Source: Paenibacillus cymbidii (GTDB lineage: Bacteria > Bacillota > Bacilli > Paenibacillales > NBRC-103111). From it: a DNA stretch of 64,000 bases. The stretch's first letter is position 1, and each line of letters opens with the position of its first letter. The position numbers and the translations under genes are program-made. Under the pieces are notes generated by a model. That model worked only from the letters and a program-made list of their open reading frames with translations, made no database searches and was not told where the DNA came from. Location: contig NZ_SHLX01000002.1 in the NCBI RefSeq assembly GCF_004764705.1, positions 248,001-312,000 on the forward strand, given 5' to 3'. Shown here piece by piece: positions 25,307 to 33,462 of the stretch.

Positions 25307-26359
25307 TCACGGCTTTCGGCCGTCCGTCGCCACAGAGCGGGAGATCCGCGTGCCGCTTACTTTGGACGCCGGCAGGATGCCGGCCTTGGCAACGCCCGTC
25401 AGGCGATCGCCGTCCGCCGTGACTTCGAATTTCAACTGCAGGCGCATCGGCTTCGTGACCCGCATGGACCAGACCAGCTTATCCCGGTGCAGCACCGGAT
25501 CCACAAAAGCAACCGTTTCGTCTCCCTGTGTCGCTTTCCCCGCAATTCCGCCCCCTTCCGTCCAAATCGACAGCTTGACCGGCAGCTTGCCTACCGGCGT
25601 GGCGACGATAGCCTCCCACTCTCCCGCGAATATCGACGGCTGCACGCCGCCACGATCGCCGGCTGCGGCAGCCGCGCCCGATTGTTCCGCCTCGTCCGGG
25701 ATCGTTGCCGGATCGGGCGCGGGCGCCAGTCCTGCCGCTTTCCACACCGTACCCCGCCGCTCGAACTCGAACAATTGCTCCACTTCAAACGCAATTCGCG
25801 GTCCCAACTCGCGCTCCAGCAAATACAGCGCCACATCGAGCCCAGACGTGACGCCGCCGCCGCTCACCAAATTGCCGTCGTCCACCACTCGCGCCGGAAC
25901 GGCAATAACCCCCGTCGCTTCCAGCAACCCCATGCCGAGACGGTTCGTCACCGCATGCCTGCCTGCAAGCAAGCCGCCCATGGCCAGCACCAGCGACCCG
26001 CCGCATACCGTGGCGATCACGGCGTCTTCCCGTTCGAGCGCCCGGCCGACCAATGCCGGCAAAGCCGTTTCTGCGGTGCGCCCGAGAATCGCCGGCACCG
26101 TATCCGGTCCGTCTCCGGCGAGTTCGCCGGATGCGCCGGGGATGAGGACAATTCCTCCCCTCTCGGGATTCAGCTTCCCTGCGGCCGCCAACGCAACTCC
26201 GCTTGTACCGCTTGGCACCGATCGTTTCCCTTCCACCGCAACCAGTTCGACGCTCACCGCACCTCGCGCATACAAGGCCGCCGCGCAGAACACTTCATAA
26301 GGCGCCACCGCATCCAGCAGGTCGAACCCGTCGTAAAGCACGATTTGCACATGAAGCAT
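25307..26359 (-). CDS. DJ-1/PfpI-family protein with C-terminal lipocalin-like domain
   Basis: A 350-residue protein. Residues 1-200 are a DJ-1/PfpI domain of the GlxA/isonitrile-hydratase type: MLHVQIVLYDGFDLLDAVAPYEVF, quoted in part, and the nucleophile elbow VIATVCGGSLVLAMGGLLAGRHA with Cys followed by GGS instead of the more usual TGS, then VVDDGNLVSGGGVTSGLD. After a Pro/Ala/Asp-rich linker (APAPDPATIPDEAEQSG) comes a ~95-residue beta-rich domain (GEWEAIVATPVGKLPVKLSIW..., LQLKFEVTADGDRLTGVAK). This resembles the lipocalin-like small barrels found on PhzF-, epimerase- or DUF-type enzymes. The role is unknown; the barrel may bind the substrate or an effector. Start ATG 26359 follows CGGAGGAACG. 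Confidence 0.75.
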   Translation of the reverse strand: MLHVQIVLYDGFDLLDAVAPYEVFCAAALYARGAVSVELVAVEGKRSVPSGTSGVALAAAGKLNPERGGIVLIPGASGELAGDGPDTVPAILGRTAETALPALVGRALEREDAVIATVCGGSLVLAMGGLLAGRHAVTNRLGMGLLEATGVIAVPARVVDDGNLVSGGGVTSGLDVALYLLERELGPRIAFEVEQLFEFERRGTVWKAAGLAPAPDPATIPDEAEQSGAAAAAGDRGGVQPSIFAGEWEAIVATPVGKLPVKLSIWTEGGGIAGKATQGDETVAFVDPVLHRDKLVWSMRVTKPMRLQLKFEVTADGDRLTGVAKAGILPASKVSGTRISRSVATDGRKP

Positions 26360-26458
26360 GTTTCGTTCCTCCGTTTCGCGAGCTGCCGTTACGCAGCTTT
26401 TGTTTCGATTGTCCCGCTCATTCTATCAGGCGAAGCTCTCGAATGAAGCGGGCAAACG

Positions 26459-26491
26459 GTCACAAAACGCGAACCGAACCGTCACAAAACG
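26459..26491 (+). promoter_or_regulatory. Direct repeat (22-bp pitch) upstream of the OmpR-type regulator
   Basis: GTCACAAAACG occurs at 26459-26469 and again at 26481-26491, two helical turns apart, about 60-90 bp before the start codon at 26550. Such in-phase direct repeats are typical of OmpR/PhoB-class binding sites. No convincing -35/-10 pair was found nearby. Confidence 0.45.
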
Positions 26492-26549
26492 GGACAAATT
26501 GGTTGGCGCGAAGCGGAACGTGATACACTGGTACCAAGGGTGAGATTGG

Positions 26550-27236
26550 ATGAACGAAACGAAAACGATCCTCGTGGTGGACGACGATCCGAACATTACG
26601 GAACTGCTGCGGGACTTTCTGGAGCACGAGCGGTTTCGCGTAGCGACGGCCGGCAACGCGGCGGAAGCGTGGGCGTTGTTCCGGCAGGACGCCGTCGATT
26701 GCATCGTGCTCGATATTATGATGCCGGGAGAGAACGGATTCGAGCTGTGCCGCCGGATTCGCAAGGAAAGCGACGTTCCGGTGCTGTTCCTGAGCGCGCG
26801 CGGCGACGATGTGGACAAAATTCGCGGGTTGACGCTCGGCGGGGACGACTATATCGTCAAAACGGCTTCGCCTGGAGAAATCGTCGCCCGGGTCAAGGCC
26901 GTCCTGCGGCGTTCCGCTTCCCGGCAGCAACCGGAAGAAGCCATCCTCGATTACGGACGGCTGAAGATCAATCGCTCCACCCGGGAAGTGGTTGTGGCGG
27001 GGGAACAGGCTTCGCTTACGCCAAAAGAATTCGAGTTGCTGCGCTTGTTTGCCGAGCATCCCAAATACGTGTTTTCCTATGAGCAATTGCTGGAGAAGTT
27101 TTGGGAGGGCGTTGGGGACAAGCATACGGTTCGCGTCCATATCGGCCGGCTGCGCGAGAAGATCGAAGCCGATCCGCTGCGGCCGCACCACCTGGTCAAC
27201 GTATGGGGCGTCGGCTATCGGTTCGAAGGAGGCTGA
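26550..27236 (+). CDS. OmpR/PhoB-class response regulator
   Basis: A 228-residue regulator. The receiver domain (1-118) has TILVVDDDPNITELLRDFL, the phospho-Asp in DCIVLDIMMPGENG, and LFLSARGDDVDKI with GGDDYIVKTASPGEI. The C-terminal winged helix (about 132-228) has LTPKEFELLRLFAEHPKYV, DKHTVRVHIGRLREKIE and WGVGYRF. Its kinase begins 3 bp after its stop codon. ATG 26550 follows AGGGTGAGATTGG. Paired direct repeats about 60-90 bp upstream could be its own binding site. No target operon can be named from the neighbours; the PfpI/DUF2306 pair is transcribed in the opposite direction from the same intergenic space. Confidence 0.88.
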   Translation: MNETKTILVVDDDPNITELLRDFLEHERFRVATAGNAAEAWALFRQDAVDCIVLDIMMPGENGFELCRRIRKESDVPVLFLSARGDDVDKIRGLTLGGDDYIVKTASPGEIVARVKAVLRRSASRQQPEEAILDYGRLKINRSTREVVVAGEQASLTPKEFELLRLFAEHPKYVFSYEQLLEKFWEGVGDKHTVRVHIGRLREKIEADPLRPHHLVNVWGVGYRFEGG

Positions 27237-27239
27237 CAG

Positions 27240-28589
27240 GTGAAGAAGCTGCGAATTCGAACGTTTGCCCTGCTCTGTTTCTGCTTCATTCTGCTGCTGC
27301 CCTGGCTGTTTTATATTGCGGCTCATGTGCTGAACCACCAGTCGCTGCGCTTCTCGCAGGACCGGCCGCCCGACGAAAAAACGCAGCGGCAAGTGGACGA
27401 AACGATACGCCTGATCGAAAGCGGCGCGAACCAATGGGCGGACGCGGATTGGCAGGCGCGATTGTCGCAGCAGCTTGGGGAAACGGAGCTTGCGGCGGAC
27501 ATTCGTTCCGCCTCGGACGAAATCGTCTATCGCTCCGATCCGGACACCCGCACCGCGTCCATGGCAGCGGAGCGGTTCTCCGTGATCGAAGACGGCCGGT
27601 TGCTGGGGCGAGTCGTCGTCTACCGGCCGCAGTCCCCGAAGCTGATTCCGCTGACCGCGCTGTTTGCCGGACTTCTGCTGGCATTCTTGATCGTCGCCGT
27701 CGCAATGCGCCGGTTTCTGCTGAAGCCTCTGGAGCGGCTGAGCGCGGCATCCCGGCAAGTTGCGGACGGTGACTGGAGCATCCGGCTGCCCGCATCCCGC
27801 ATCGCCGAAATCGCCGACGTGCGCGAAAGCTTCGAAGCGATGGTGAGCGGGCTGCGGCACTCGTTCCGCCAACAGCGGGAATCGGAGGAGCAGCGCCGGT
27901 TCGTCATGGCCGCGCTGGCGCACGACTTGCGAACGCCGCTGTTTGCGCTGCGGGGTTATCTGGACGGCCTCGAGACGGGAATTGCCCGGTCGCCGGACAA
28001 AATGGCCCACTATGTGGCCGTATGCAAAGCATCGTCCGCGCAGCTGGATCGACTGGTGGAGGAACTGTTCGCGTATGCCAAGCTCGAGTACCAGGAAACC
28101 GTGCGCAGCGCCGAAACCGTCGATCTTGCCGGCATCGTGCGGAAGTCCGTCGAAAGCTTGAGCCCGGCGGTCAAACAGAAGCGGATCGCCATTGTCGTCC
28201 GGGTTGCCGGCGCTGGCGATTGCACGGTGAACGGGGACCCGCTCTTGCTGGAACGGGCCCTGAACAACATTCTGGATAACGCCGTGCGGCATACGCCCGA
28301 TGGCGGGGAAATTACGGTCATTTGCGAAAGGGAAGGCGACCAGGCGCATGTTCGGGTAAGCGATACGGGACCGGGCTTCCAGGCGGAGGAGCTGGAGCGA
28401 GTCTTTGAGCCGCTGTACCGCGGCGAGGCGTCCCGCAACCGCAGCACCGGCGGCAGCGGGCTCGGGCTTACGATTGCCCGGACGATTTTCCGTCAGCACG
28501 GAGGCGAACTCGCCGCAAGCAACCGCAACCGCGAAGCGGGCGGCGCGCTGCTGGAGGGCCGGATCCCGGCTGCGTCTGCAGCCGTATAA
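27240..28589 (+). CDS. HAMP-type membrane sensor histidine kinase
   Basis: A 449-residue kinase. Helix 1 is RTFALLCFCFILLLPWLFYI, followed by an extracytoplasmic segment of about 110 residues, helix 2 LIPLTALFAGLLLAFLIVAV, a HAMP domain (RRFLLKPLERLSAASRQVADG), and HisKA with phospho-His in VMAALAHDLRTPLFALRGY. HATPase has ERALNNILDNAVRHTPDGG (N box), VSDTGPGFQAEELERVFEP (G1/F) and GGSGLGLTIARTIF (G2). The external loop is too short for a known sensor fold. GTG start at 27240 with GGAGG seven bases upstream. Cognate regulator directly upstream. Its end lies about 30 bp from four-hairpin element copy 3. Confidence 0.87.
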   Translation: MKKLRIRTFALLCFCFILLLPWLFYIAAHVLNHQSLRFSQDRPPDEKTQRQVDETIRLIESGANQWADADWQARLSQQLGETELAADIRSASDEIVYRSDPDTRTASMAAERFSVIEDGRLLGRVVVYRPQSPKLIPLTALFAGLLLAFLIVAVAMRRFLLKPLERLSAASRQVADGDWSIRLPASRIAEIADVRESFEAMVSGLRHSFRQQRESEEQRRFVMAALAHDLRTPLFALRGYLDGLETGIARSPDKMAHYVAVCKASSAQLDRLVEELFAYAKLEYQETVRSAETVDLAGIVRKSVESLSPAVKQKRIAIVVRVAGAGDCTVNGDPLLLERALNNILDNAVRHTPDGGEITVICEREGDQAHVRVSDTGPGFQAEELERVFEPLYRGEASRNRSTGGSGLGLTIARTIFRQHGGELAASNRNREAGGALLEGRIPAASAAV

Positions 28590-28617
28590 ACCTCCCGAGA
28601 CGGCACCACATCTGGAA

Positions 28618-28809
28618 AATAGGCCATAAAAAGTTGCTTAATCGCTCCTTTTTACGCGGCCAACGCATAATAGCCAATGAAAACACTGGCTATTACTGCC
28701 GAACCGCCTTGAATCCGCCCTTTTCATCGAAAATAGCCAGCAATTTCGCTGGCTATTTTCGATGAAAAGGGCAAAAGAGGGCAAATAAGCCATTTTTCAT
28801 TGGCTATTT
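28618..28809. repeat. Four-hairpin intergenic element, copy 3
   Basis: Hairpins centred near 28630 (degenerate outer stem), 28681.5, 28744.5 and 28796, spaced 51.5, 63 and 51.5 bp. The third hairpin is extended into perfect 24-bp arms (28718-28741 and 28748-28771) around a six-base loop. It lies between the 3' ends of the kinase (plus) and the GH36 gene (minus). Confidence 0.85.
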
Positions 28810-28863
28810 GGAAATCCGCGCGGGGACGAGGCCTCGTCGCCCCCGCGCTCCAGCGCCGCGCCC

Positions 28864-31293
28864 CTACTCCGCTGCCGCGAACCGCACGCTCCAGCGCGTG
28901 TCCGCCTGCCGCGTCGTCAGCCGCAGCTGCCAGCTGCCGCTTGCGCCCGCCACGATCGCCGCCGGCGCGCCGTCCGCAACGACTGCGACCGGCGCCAGCC
29001 CCGCGGTCGCCAGCGCCACGAAGCCGCTGTGCCCCGCGGGCCGCAGCAGGCGCCCGGACAGCACGCGCTCCCGCGCGTCCCACGACACGTCGGCGAGCTC
29101 CGCGCCGCCGCTCTGGTGGAACGACGTGCCGACGACCCACGGATGCGGCTTCGCTTCGCGCAGGCGGATCAGCTTCACCGCCGGCCCGGTGAAAGCAAGC
29201 TCCAGCGCGCCCGTGCCGTCCCCGGTCAACAAGTCCTGCATGTCGCCGGGATGCTCGTACCCGTTCGGGTTGCGCCGCCGCGACGGGGCCAGGCCCAAAT
29301 ACTGCCCCGACCAGAACTCGTACGCCTCGTACGAGCGCCCGCCGTCCAGCCCGAGCCGCTCGAACGGGATCCGGTAGCGGCGCGGCGCCATCTTGTCCCC
29401 GTCCGACTCGATCGCGAACACGGCGGCCAAATCCCACGCGTCCCAGTCTGTCTCCACGCGCAGGTGCCAGACGCTGCCCGGGCTGTGCGGCACTTGCACG
29501 ATGTCCTGCGTTTCGCCGCGGCACAACGTTTCGTATTCGATGCTGCCCGGATCGTAAATCGGCTCGAACAAGTCGATCGCCCGCGCCGACTTGCCAAGCG
29601 GCGGCAGCGTCGCCTCGAGCACCGCCCAGCGATCCTCGGGCAGCGTCTGCAGCGTGTCGGAGATGTCGATCTGCCCGCCCGACAGGAACGCCGCCGTCGC
29701 GCGGATGCGCGCTTCCTCCAGCGTGCCGGGCAGCCCGACGCACAGGCAGGACGCCTGGATGATGCCCCAGCGGCGGTTTTTCCACAGATGCAGCGCCAGC
29801 GCGCGGAAGTTGTCGCGCTGGAACGGCCACGTGATCAGCCCCGTGTTGCCGGTGTCGTAACACGTGTACAAGAGCGGCCACTGCCCGGTGCCGGGCATTT
29901 CCGGGCCGCCGCAGTTCAGGATGAGCGCGTCCGGCAGCTCTTCCCGGATGATGCGGGCGCCGATGCGGCCGGTTTCCGGGCCGGCGCCGATCGCCTTGTC
30001 GTGACGCCGCGCCGTCACGGCAAGCCCCGGCTGTCCGATAAAATCGGCCTTGAAATACGTCACGCCCCGCTCCGCCAGACTGCGAATCCGCTCGCGCAGC
30101 CACATCTGCGCCCCCGGGTGCGTCAGATCGAGCGAATAGACGTCGCCGTTCGGCTTCCAGAACCAGGTGCCGAGCGCGGCGGGTTTGCCGTCTTCGCCCG
30201 GCACGAGCCACTCCGGATGCTCGCGGAACGTTTCGTCGAACTCGCTGATCTGGTACGGCGCCTTCCACACGCCGAGCCGGAAGCCCATCTCCCCAAGCTG
30301 CTGCGACAGCCAGCCGAGCCCTTGCGGGAACTGCTCATTCTCCTCGAACGTATGCGGCAGTTGGTCCCGCTCCCAGCCGAGGTCCGCCTCGATGACGCTG
30401 AGCCCTAGCGGCTGCAGCCGGTGCGCGGCGATGCGGGCGGTTTCCAGCAGCCGCTCCTCCGTCACGCCGAGCCGGTACGGATACCAGCTGCACCACGACA
30501 CCGGCGTTTCCGCCGGCAGGCCGCTGCCGCCGTCCCGGCTGTCCTGGCCGCGCGCCGTCATGTCGCCGTAAGCGTCCAGCAAGTCAAGCGGCTCGCTCCC
30601 TTGCAGCAGCAGCAAATCCTCCAGCGCCGCTTCCTCGCCCGGCTGCAGCAGCAAGTCGTTGCTCGCGTAGCCGACCGACCACGACAGCACGTTGCCGTCG
30701 CCGTCCGCCGCCAGCTCGATCGCGCCGTTCCAGCGCTCGCTGCTTGCGAAGCCGGCAAGCAGCGCCTGCCGCGCGTCCCGGTCGTAGGCAAGCCACACAT
30801 GCTCCGAGCGCACGTCCCGGGCGGACGCCGGCTCCGCCTCGTTCGGCTCCCCCGCCCCGTTCAGCCGCTCCGCGCCGGCAGCTGCCGCGTCCGCCAGCAT
30901 CACGACATCGGCGCGGTAGTTGGATTGCTTCATTAGAACGACCCGCTCCGGCCGCGCCCCGAACACCGGCGCCGACCGTTCGGCCACCGCCGCAAACAGC
31001 CGGATCGCTCCCAGGCGGATCGGCGCCGGGCCGACGCTGCGCACGCGGCTCGTCACCCGCGCGCCGCCCGCCCCGATCGCTTCCGCTTGTATCTCCAGCC
31101 GGCAAACGCCCGCCCACTCATACGCCGCTGCCGATCCTCCTACCTCCGCCTCCCCTGCCTCAACCGTCGCCTTTTCGGCAGCCAGTTCAGCACCATCCGC
31201 TTCCACAACAGGAACCAACCCGCTCAAGAATAATGCCGGCCAATCCTCGCAAGCTAACTGCCACTCGCCCGTTTTGCCAACCGCGATTTTCAT
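28864..31293 (-). CDS. GH36-type alpha-galactosidase (melibiase family)
   Basis: An 809-residue cytoplasmic glycosidase. The N-terminal ~270 residues form the beta-sandwich of GH36 enzymes. The barrel starts at VSWCSWYPYRLGVTEERLLE. Substrate-site parts include LSVIEADLGWERD, LGVWKAPYQISEFDETFREHP, DVYSLDLTHPGAQMW and GVTYFKADFIGQPG, whose Asp is the likely nucleophile (KAD). DALILNCGGPEMPGTGQWPLLYTCYDTG and IDISDTLQTLPEDR follow, the latter with a candidate acid/base Asp. No signal peptide, so it acts on imported alpha-galactosides. The facing ABC importer operon may provide them. The ATG at 31293 follows GGAGGTTGAAAAGGG. The C-terminal 150 residues are beta-rich. Specificity for galactose rather than N-acetylgalactosamine is assumed from the family. 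Confidence 0.82.
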   Translation of the reverse strand: MKIAVGKTGEWQLACEDWPALFLSGLVPVVEADGAELAAEKATVEAGEAEVGGSAAAYEWAGVCRLEIQAEAIGAGGARVTSRVRSVGPAPIRLGAIRLFAAVAERSAPVFGARPERVVLMKQSNYRADVVMLADAAAAGAERLNGAGEPNEAEPASARDVRSEHVWLAYDRDARQALLAGFASSERWNGAIELAADGDGNVLSWSVGYASNDLLLQPGEEAALEDLLLLQGSEPLDLLDAYGDMTARGQDSRDGGSGLPAETPVSWCSWYPYRLGVTEERLLETARIAAHRLQPLGLSVIEADLGWERDQLPHTFEENEQFPQGLGWLSQQLGEMGFRLGVWKAPYQISEFDETFREHPEWLVPGEDGKPAALGTWFWKPNGDVYSLDLTHPGAQMWLRERIRSLAERGVTYFKADFIGQPGLAVTARRHDKAIGAGPETGRIGARIIREELPDALILNCGGPEMPGTGQWPLLYTCYDTGNTGLITWPFQRDNFRALALHLWKNRRWGIIQASCLCVGLPGTLEEARIRATAAFLSGGQIDISDTLQTLPEDRWAVLEATLPPLGKSARAIDLFEPIYDPGSIEYETLCRGETQDIVQVPHSPGSVWHLRVETDWDAWDLAAVFAIESDGDKMAPRRYRIPFERLGLDGGRSYEAYEFWSGQYLGLAPSRRRNPNGYEHPGDMQDLLTGDGTGALELAFTGPAVKLIRLREAKPHPWVVGTSFHQSGGAELADVSWDARERVLSGRLLRPAGHSGFVALATAGLAPVAVVADGAPAAIVAGASGSWQLRLTTRQADTRWSVRFAAAE

Positions 31294-31523
31294 CCCTTTT
31301 CAACCTCCGCCATTGTTGTCCGTCGTTCAGCTTCATTATAGGCAACGCCCGGACGCCGCGCCATTTCACAAACATGCGATTCGTTACAGTTCCATTCGAT
31401 TCGGCGAAATCAAAATCGATTCAAAAAGATTGATATAGACTTTCCCCCTCTCGCTTCCTACACTCGGAAGTACAACCGGGCAATGAACGCCGCCCTTGCA
31501 CAGAAACAGAAAGGATGGGGCCC

Positions 31524-32504
31524 ATGGAGGACACACGGCCAATCGAAGCGGCAGCGGCGCCAGCACCAGGCATCTGGCAGACGATTCGATGCAAACGCAT
31601 ACAACTTTTCAGGGAATATGGCAAAAACAAATATTTGCTGCTGATGCTGCTCCCCGTCGTCGTCTGGTATCTGATCTTTTCTTACGGACCGCTCTGGGGG
31701 ATCCAGCTGGCGTTCAAGGATTTTCGCATCATGGACGGCATCGGCGGCTCGCCATGGGCGGGATTCAAGCACTTTCACTACATGTTCACCGCTTCGCCGG
31801 ATTTCCCGACGATTATGCGGAACACGGTGCTCATCTCCCTCTACCATATCGTGTTCGGCTTTCCGGCGCCGGTCGTGCTGGCGCTGCTGCTGAACGAGCT
31901 GCGCTCGCGCATCTTCACCCGCATCGCCCAGACGATCACGTACATGCCGTACTTTTTTTCCTGGGTCATCATTTCGAGCCTGGCGATCACCGTGCTGTCG
32001 CCGTCGACCGGCGTCGTCAACATGGTCGTGAAGTGGCTCGGGTACGAGCCGATTTATTTTCTCGCCAGCCCGGATTATTTCCGCAGCATCCTGGTCGGCA
32101 CCGCGATCTGGAAGGACGTCGGCTACGGGGCTATCGTCTATCTGGCGGCGCTCGCCTCGATCGATCCGGTGCTGTACGAAGCGGCCAAGGTCGACGGCGT
32201 CGGCAAGTGGCGCCAGCTCTGGTCGATTACGCTGCCGAGCATCCTGCCGGTCATCGTCATTATGTTCCTGTTCCGCCTGATGGGCATTCTCGACGCCGGC
32301 TTCGACCAGATTCTCAACATGTACAACCCGGCCGTCTACAACGTGTCGGACATCATCGACACCTATGTATACCGCGTCGGCCTGACGCAGATGCAGTTCA
32401 GCTTCACGACCGCCGTCGGCCTGTTCAAGAACGTCGTCGCTCTCGTGTTCGTGCTTGCGGCGAACTGGCTGATCAAACGATCCGGACAGGAGGGGCTGTT
32501 CTGA
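31524..32504 (+). CDS. Sugar ABC transporter permease, LplB/YteP type
   Basis: A 326-residue inner-membrane permease with six helices. Hallmarks: NKYLLLMLLPVVVWYLIFSYGPLWGIQLAFKDF at the start (quoted partly: LLPVVVWYLIFSYGPLWG), NTVLISLYHIVFGFPAPVV, ITYMPYFFSWVIISSLA, the EAA loop EAAKVDGVGKWRQLWSITLP that contacts the ATPase, and the LplB-typical NMYNPAVYNVSDIIDTYVYR, quoted in part. ATG 31524 lies 8 bases behind AAAGGA; ATG 31515 abuts the ribosome site. With the next two genes it makes a permease-permease-lipoprotein operon of the CUT1 type. As is common in Paenibacillaceae no ATPase is in the operon, so a shared MsmX-like ATPase elsewhere is assumed. Confidence 0.9.
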   Translation: MEDTRPIEAAAAPAPGIWQTIRCKRIQLFREYGKNKYLLLMLLPVVVWYLIFSYGPLWGIQLAFKDFRIMDGIGGSPWAGFKHFHYMFTASPDFPTIMRNTVLISLYHIVFGFPAPVVLALLLNELRSRIFTRIAQTITYMPYFFSWVIISSLAITVLSPSTGVVNMVVKWLGYEPIYFLASPDYFRSILVGTAIWKDVGYGAIVYLAALASIDPVLYEAAKVDGVGKWRQLWSITLPSILPVIVIMFLFRLMGILDAGFDQILNMYNPAVYNVSDIIDTYVYRVGLTQMQFSFTTAVGLFKNVVALVFVLAANWLIKRSGQEGLF

Positions 32505-32505
32505 C

Positions 32506-33387
32506 ATGTTCAAACGAATGACCGCCGGAGAAATCGCTTTTCAATTCGTCGCCGTCATGCTGGTCGCCGTCCTGTGCGTGCTTGTGCTCTACCCGTTCCT
32601 GCACGTGTTTTCCTTGTCGTTCAGCGCGCCGAAGGACGCGCTGCGGGTCGGCCTGCACATCCTGCCGCGGACGTGGTCGCTGGATGCGTACCGCGAAGTG
32701 TTCCACCTGCAGAACCTGTACGTCGGCATGTCCAACACGCTGTTCCGCACGATTGTCGGCACCTTCCTGTCGATCGTGCTCATGTCGCTAGGCGCCTATC
32801 CGCTGTCGAAGAAACGGCTGCCGCACCGCACTTTTTTTACGATGCTGATCGTGTTTACGCTGTTCTTCAGCGGCGGCCTCATCCCGACGTACATGCTGAT
32901 CAAGGACCTCGGGCTGTACGACTCGCGCTGGGCGCTGATCGTGCCGATGCTGAGCAGCACCTTTACGATGTTCATCATGCGCAACTTCTTCATGAGCATT
33001 CCGGAGGAACTGGAAGAGTCGGCCAAAATCGACGGCGCCAACGACGTGCGCATCCTGCTCTCGCTCATTCTGCCCTTGTCGAAGCCGATTCTGGCGACGG
33101 TGACGGTGTGGGTGGCGGTGGCGCACTGGAACGCCTGGTTCGACGCCCTGATCTACATCCAGGACCCGAAGAAGATGGTGATGCAAATTTATTTGCGCAA
33201 ACTGTTTATAACGAACGACAGCGACACCTTGCGGCAAATGATGGAGCAGAGCGGCGGCCGGGTGCAAGTGCAGGAAACGCTCAAGTCGGCGGTGCTGATG
33301 GTGACGATGGCGCCGATCATCGTGCTGTATCCGTTCCTGCAGAAGCATTTCATCAAAGGCATCATGGTCGGTTCGCTGAAAGGGTAA
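32506..33387 (+). CDS. Sugar ABC transporter permease, LplC/YtcP type
   Basis: A 293-residue six-helix permease, partner of the LplB-type protein; its ATG begins one base after that gene's stop, with GGAGGGG 10 bases upstream. Marks: FQFVAVMLVAVLCVLVLYPFLHVFSLSFS (in part), SNTLFRTIVGTFLSIVLMSLGAYPLSKK, FFSGGLIPTYMLIKDLGLYD, the EAA-like loop EELEESAKIDGANDVRILLSLILPLSKP, and the C-terminal GIMVGSLKG typical of this subfamily. The conserved Glu of the loop contacts the shared ATPase. A truncated protein of the same family is encoded at the right edge of the window (63622-64000), showing a second importer. Confidence 0.9.
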   Translation: MFKRMTAGEIAFQFVAVMLVAVLCVLVLYPFLHVFSLSFSAPKDALRVGLHILPRTWSLDAYREVFHLQNLYVGMSNTLFRTIVGTFLSIVLMSLGAYPLSKKRLPHRTFFTMLIVFTLFFSGGLIPTYMLIKDLGLYDSRWALIVPMLSSTFTMFIMRNFFMSIPEELEESAKIDGANDVRILLSLILPLSKPILATVTVWVAVAHWNAWFDALIYIQDPKKMVMQIYLRKLFITNDSDTLRQMMEQSGGRVQVQETLKSAVLMVTMAPIIVLYPFLQKHFIKGIMVGSLKG

Positions 33388-33462
33388 CGCGAATATTGGC
33401 GGCGGGGTGATCAACAGGCCTGCCTCGCTTCAATATACAATCAAGCCATGGGAGGAATCACG

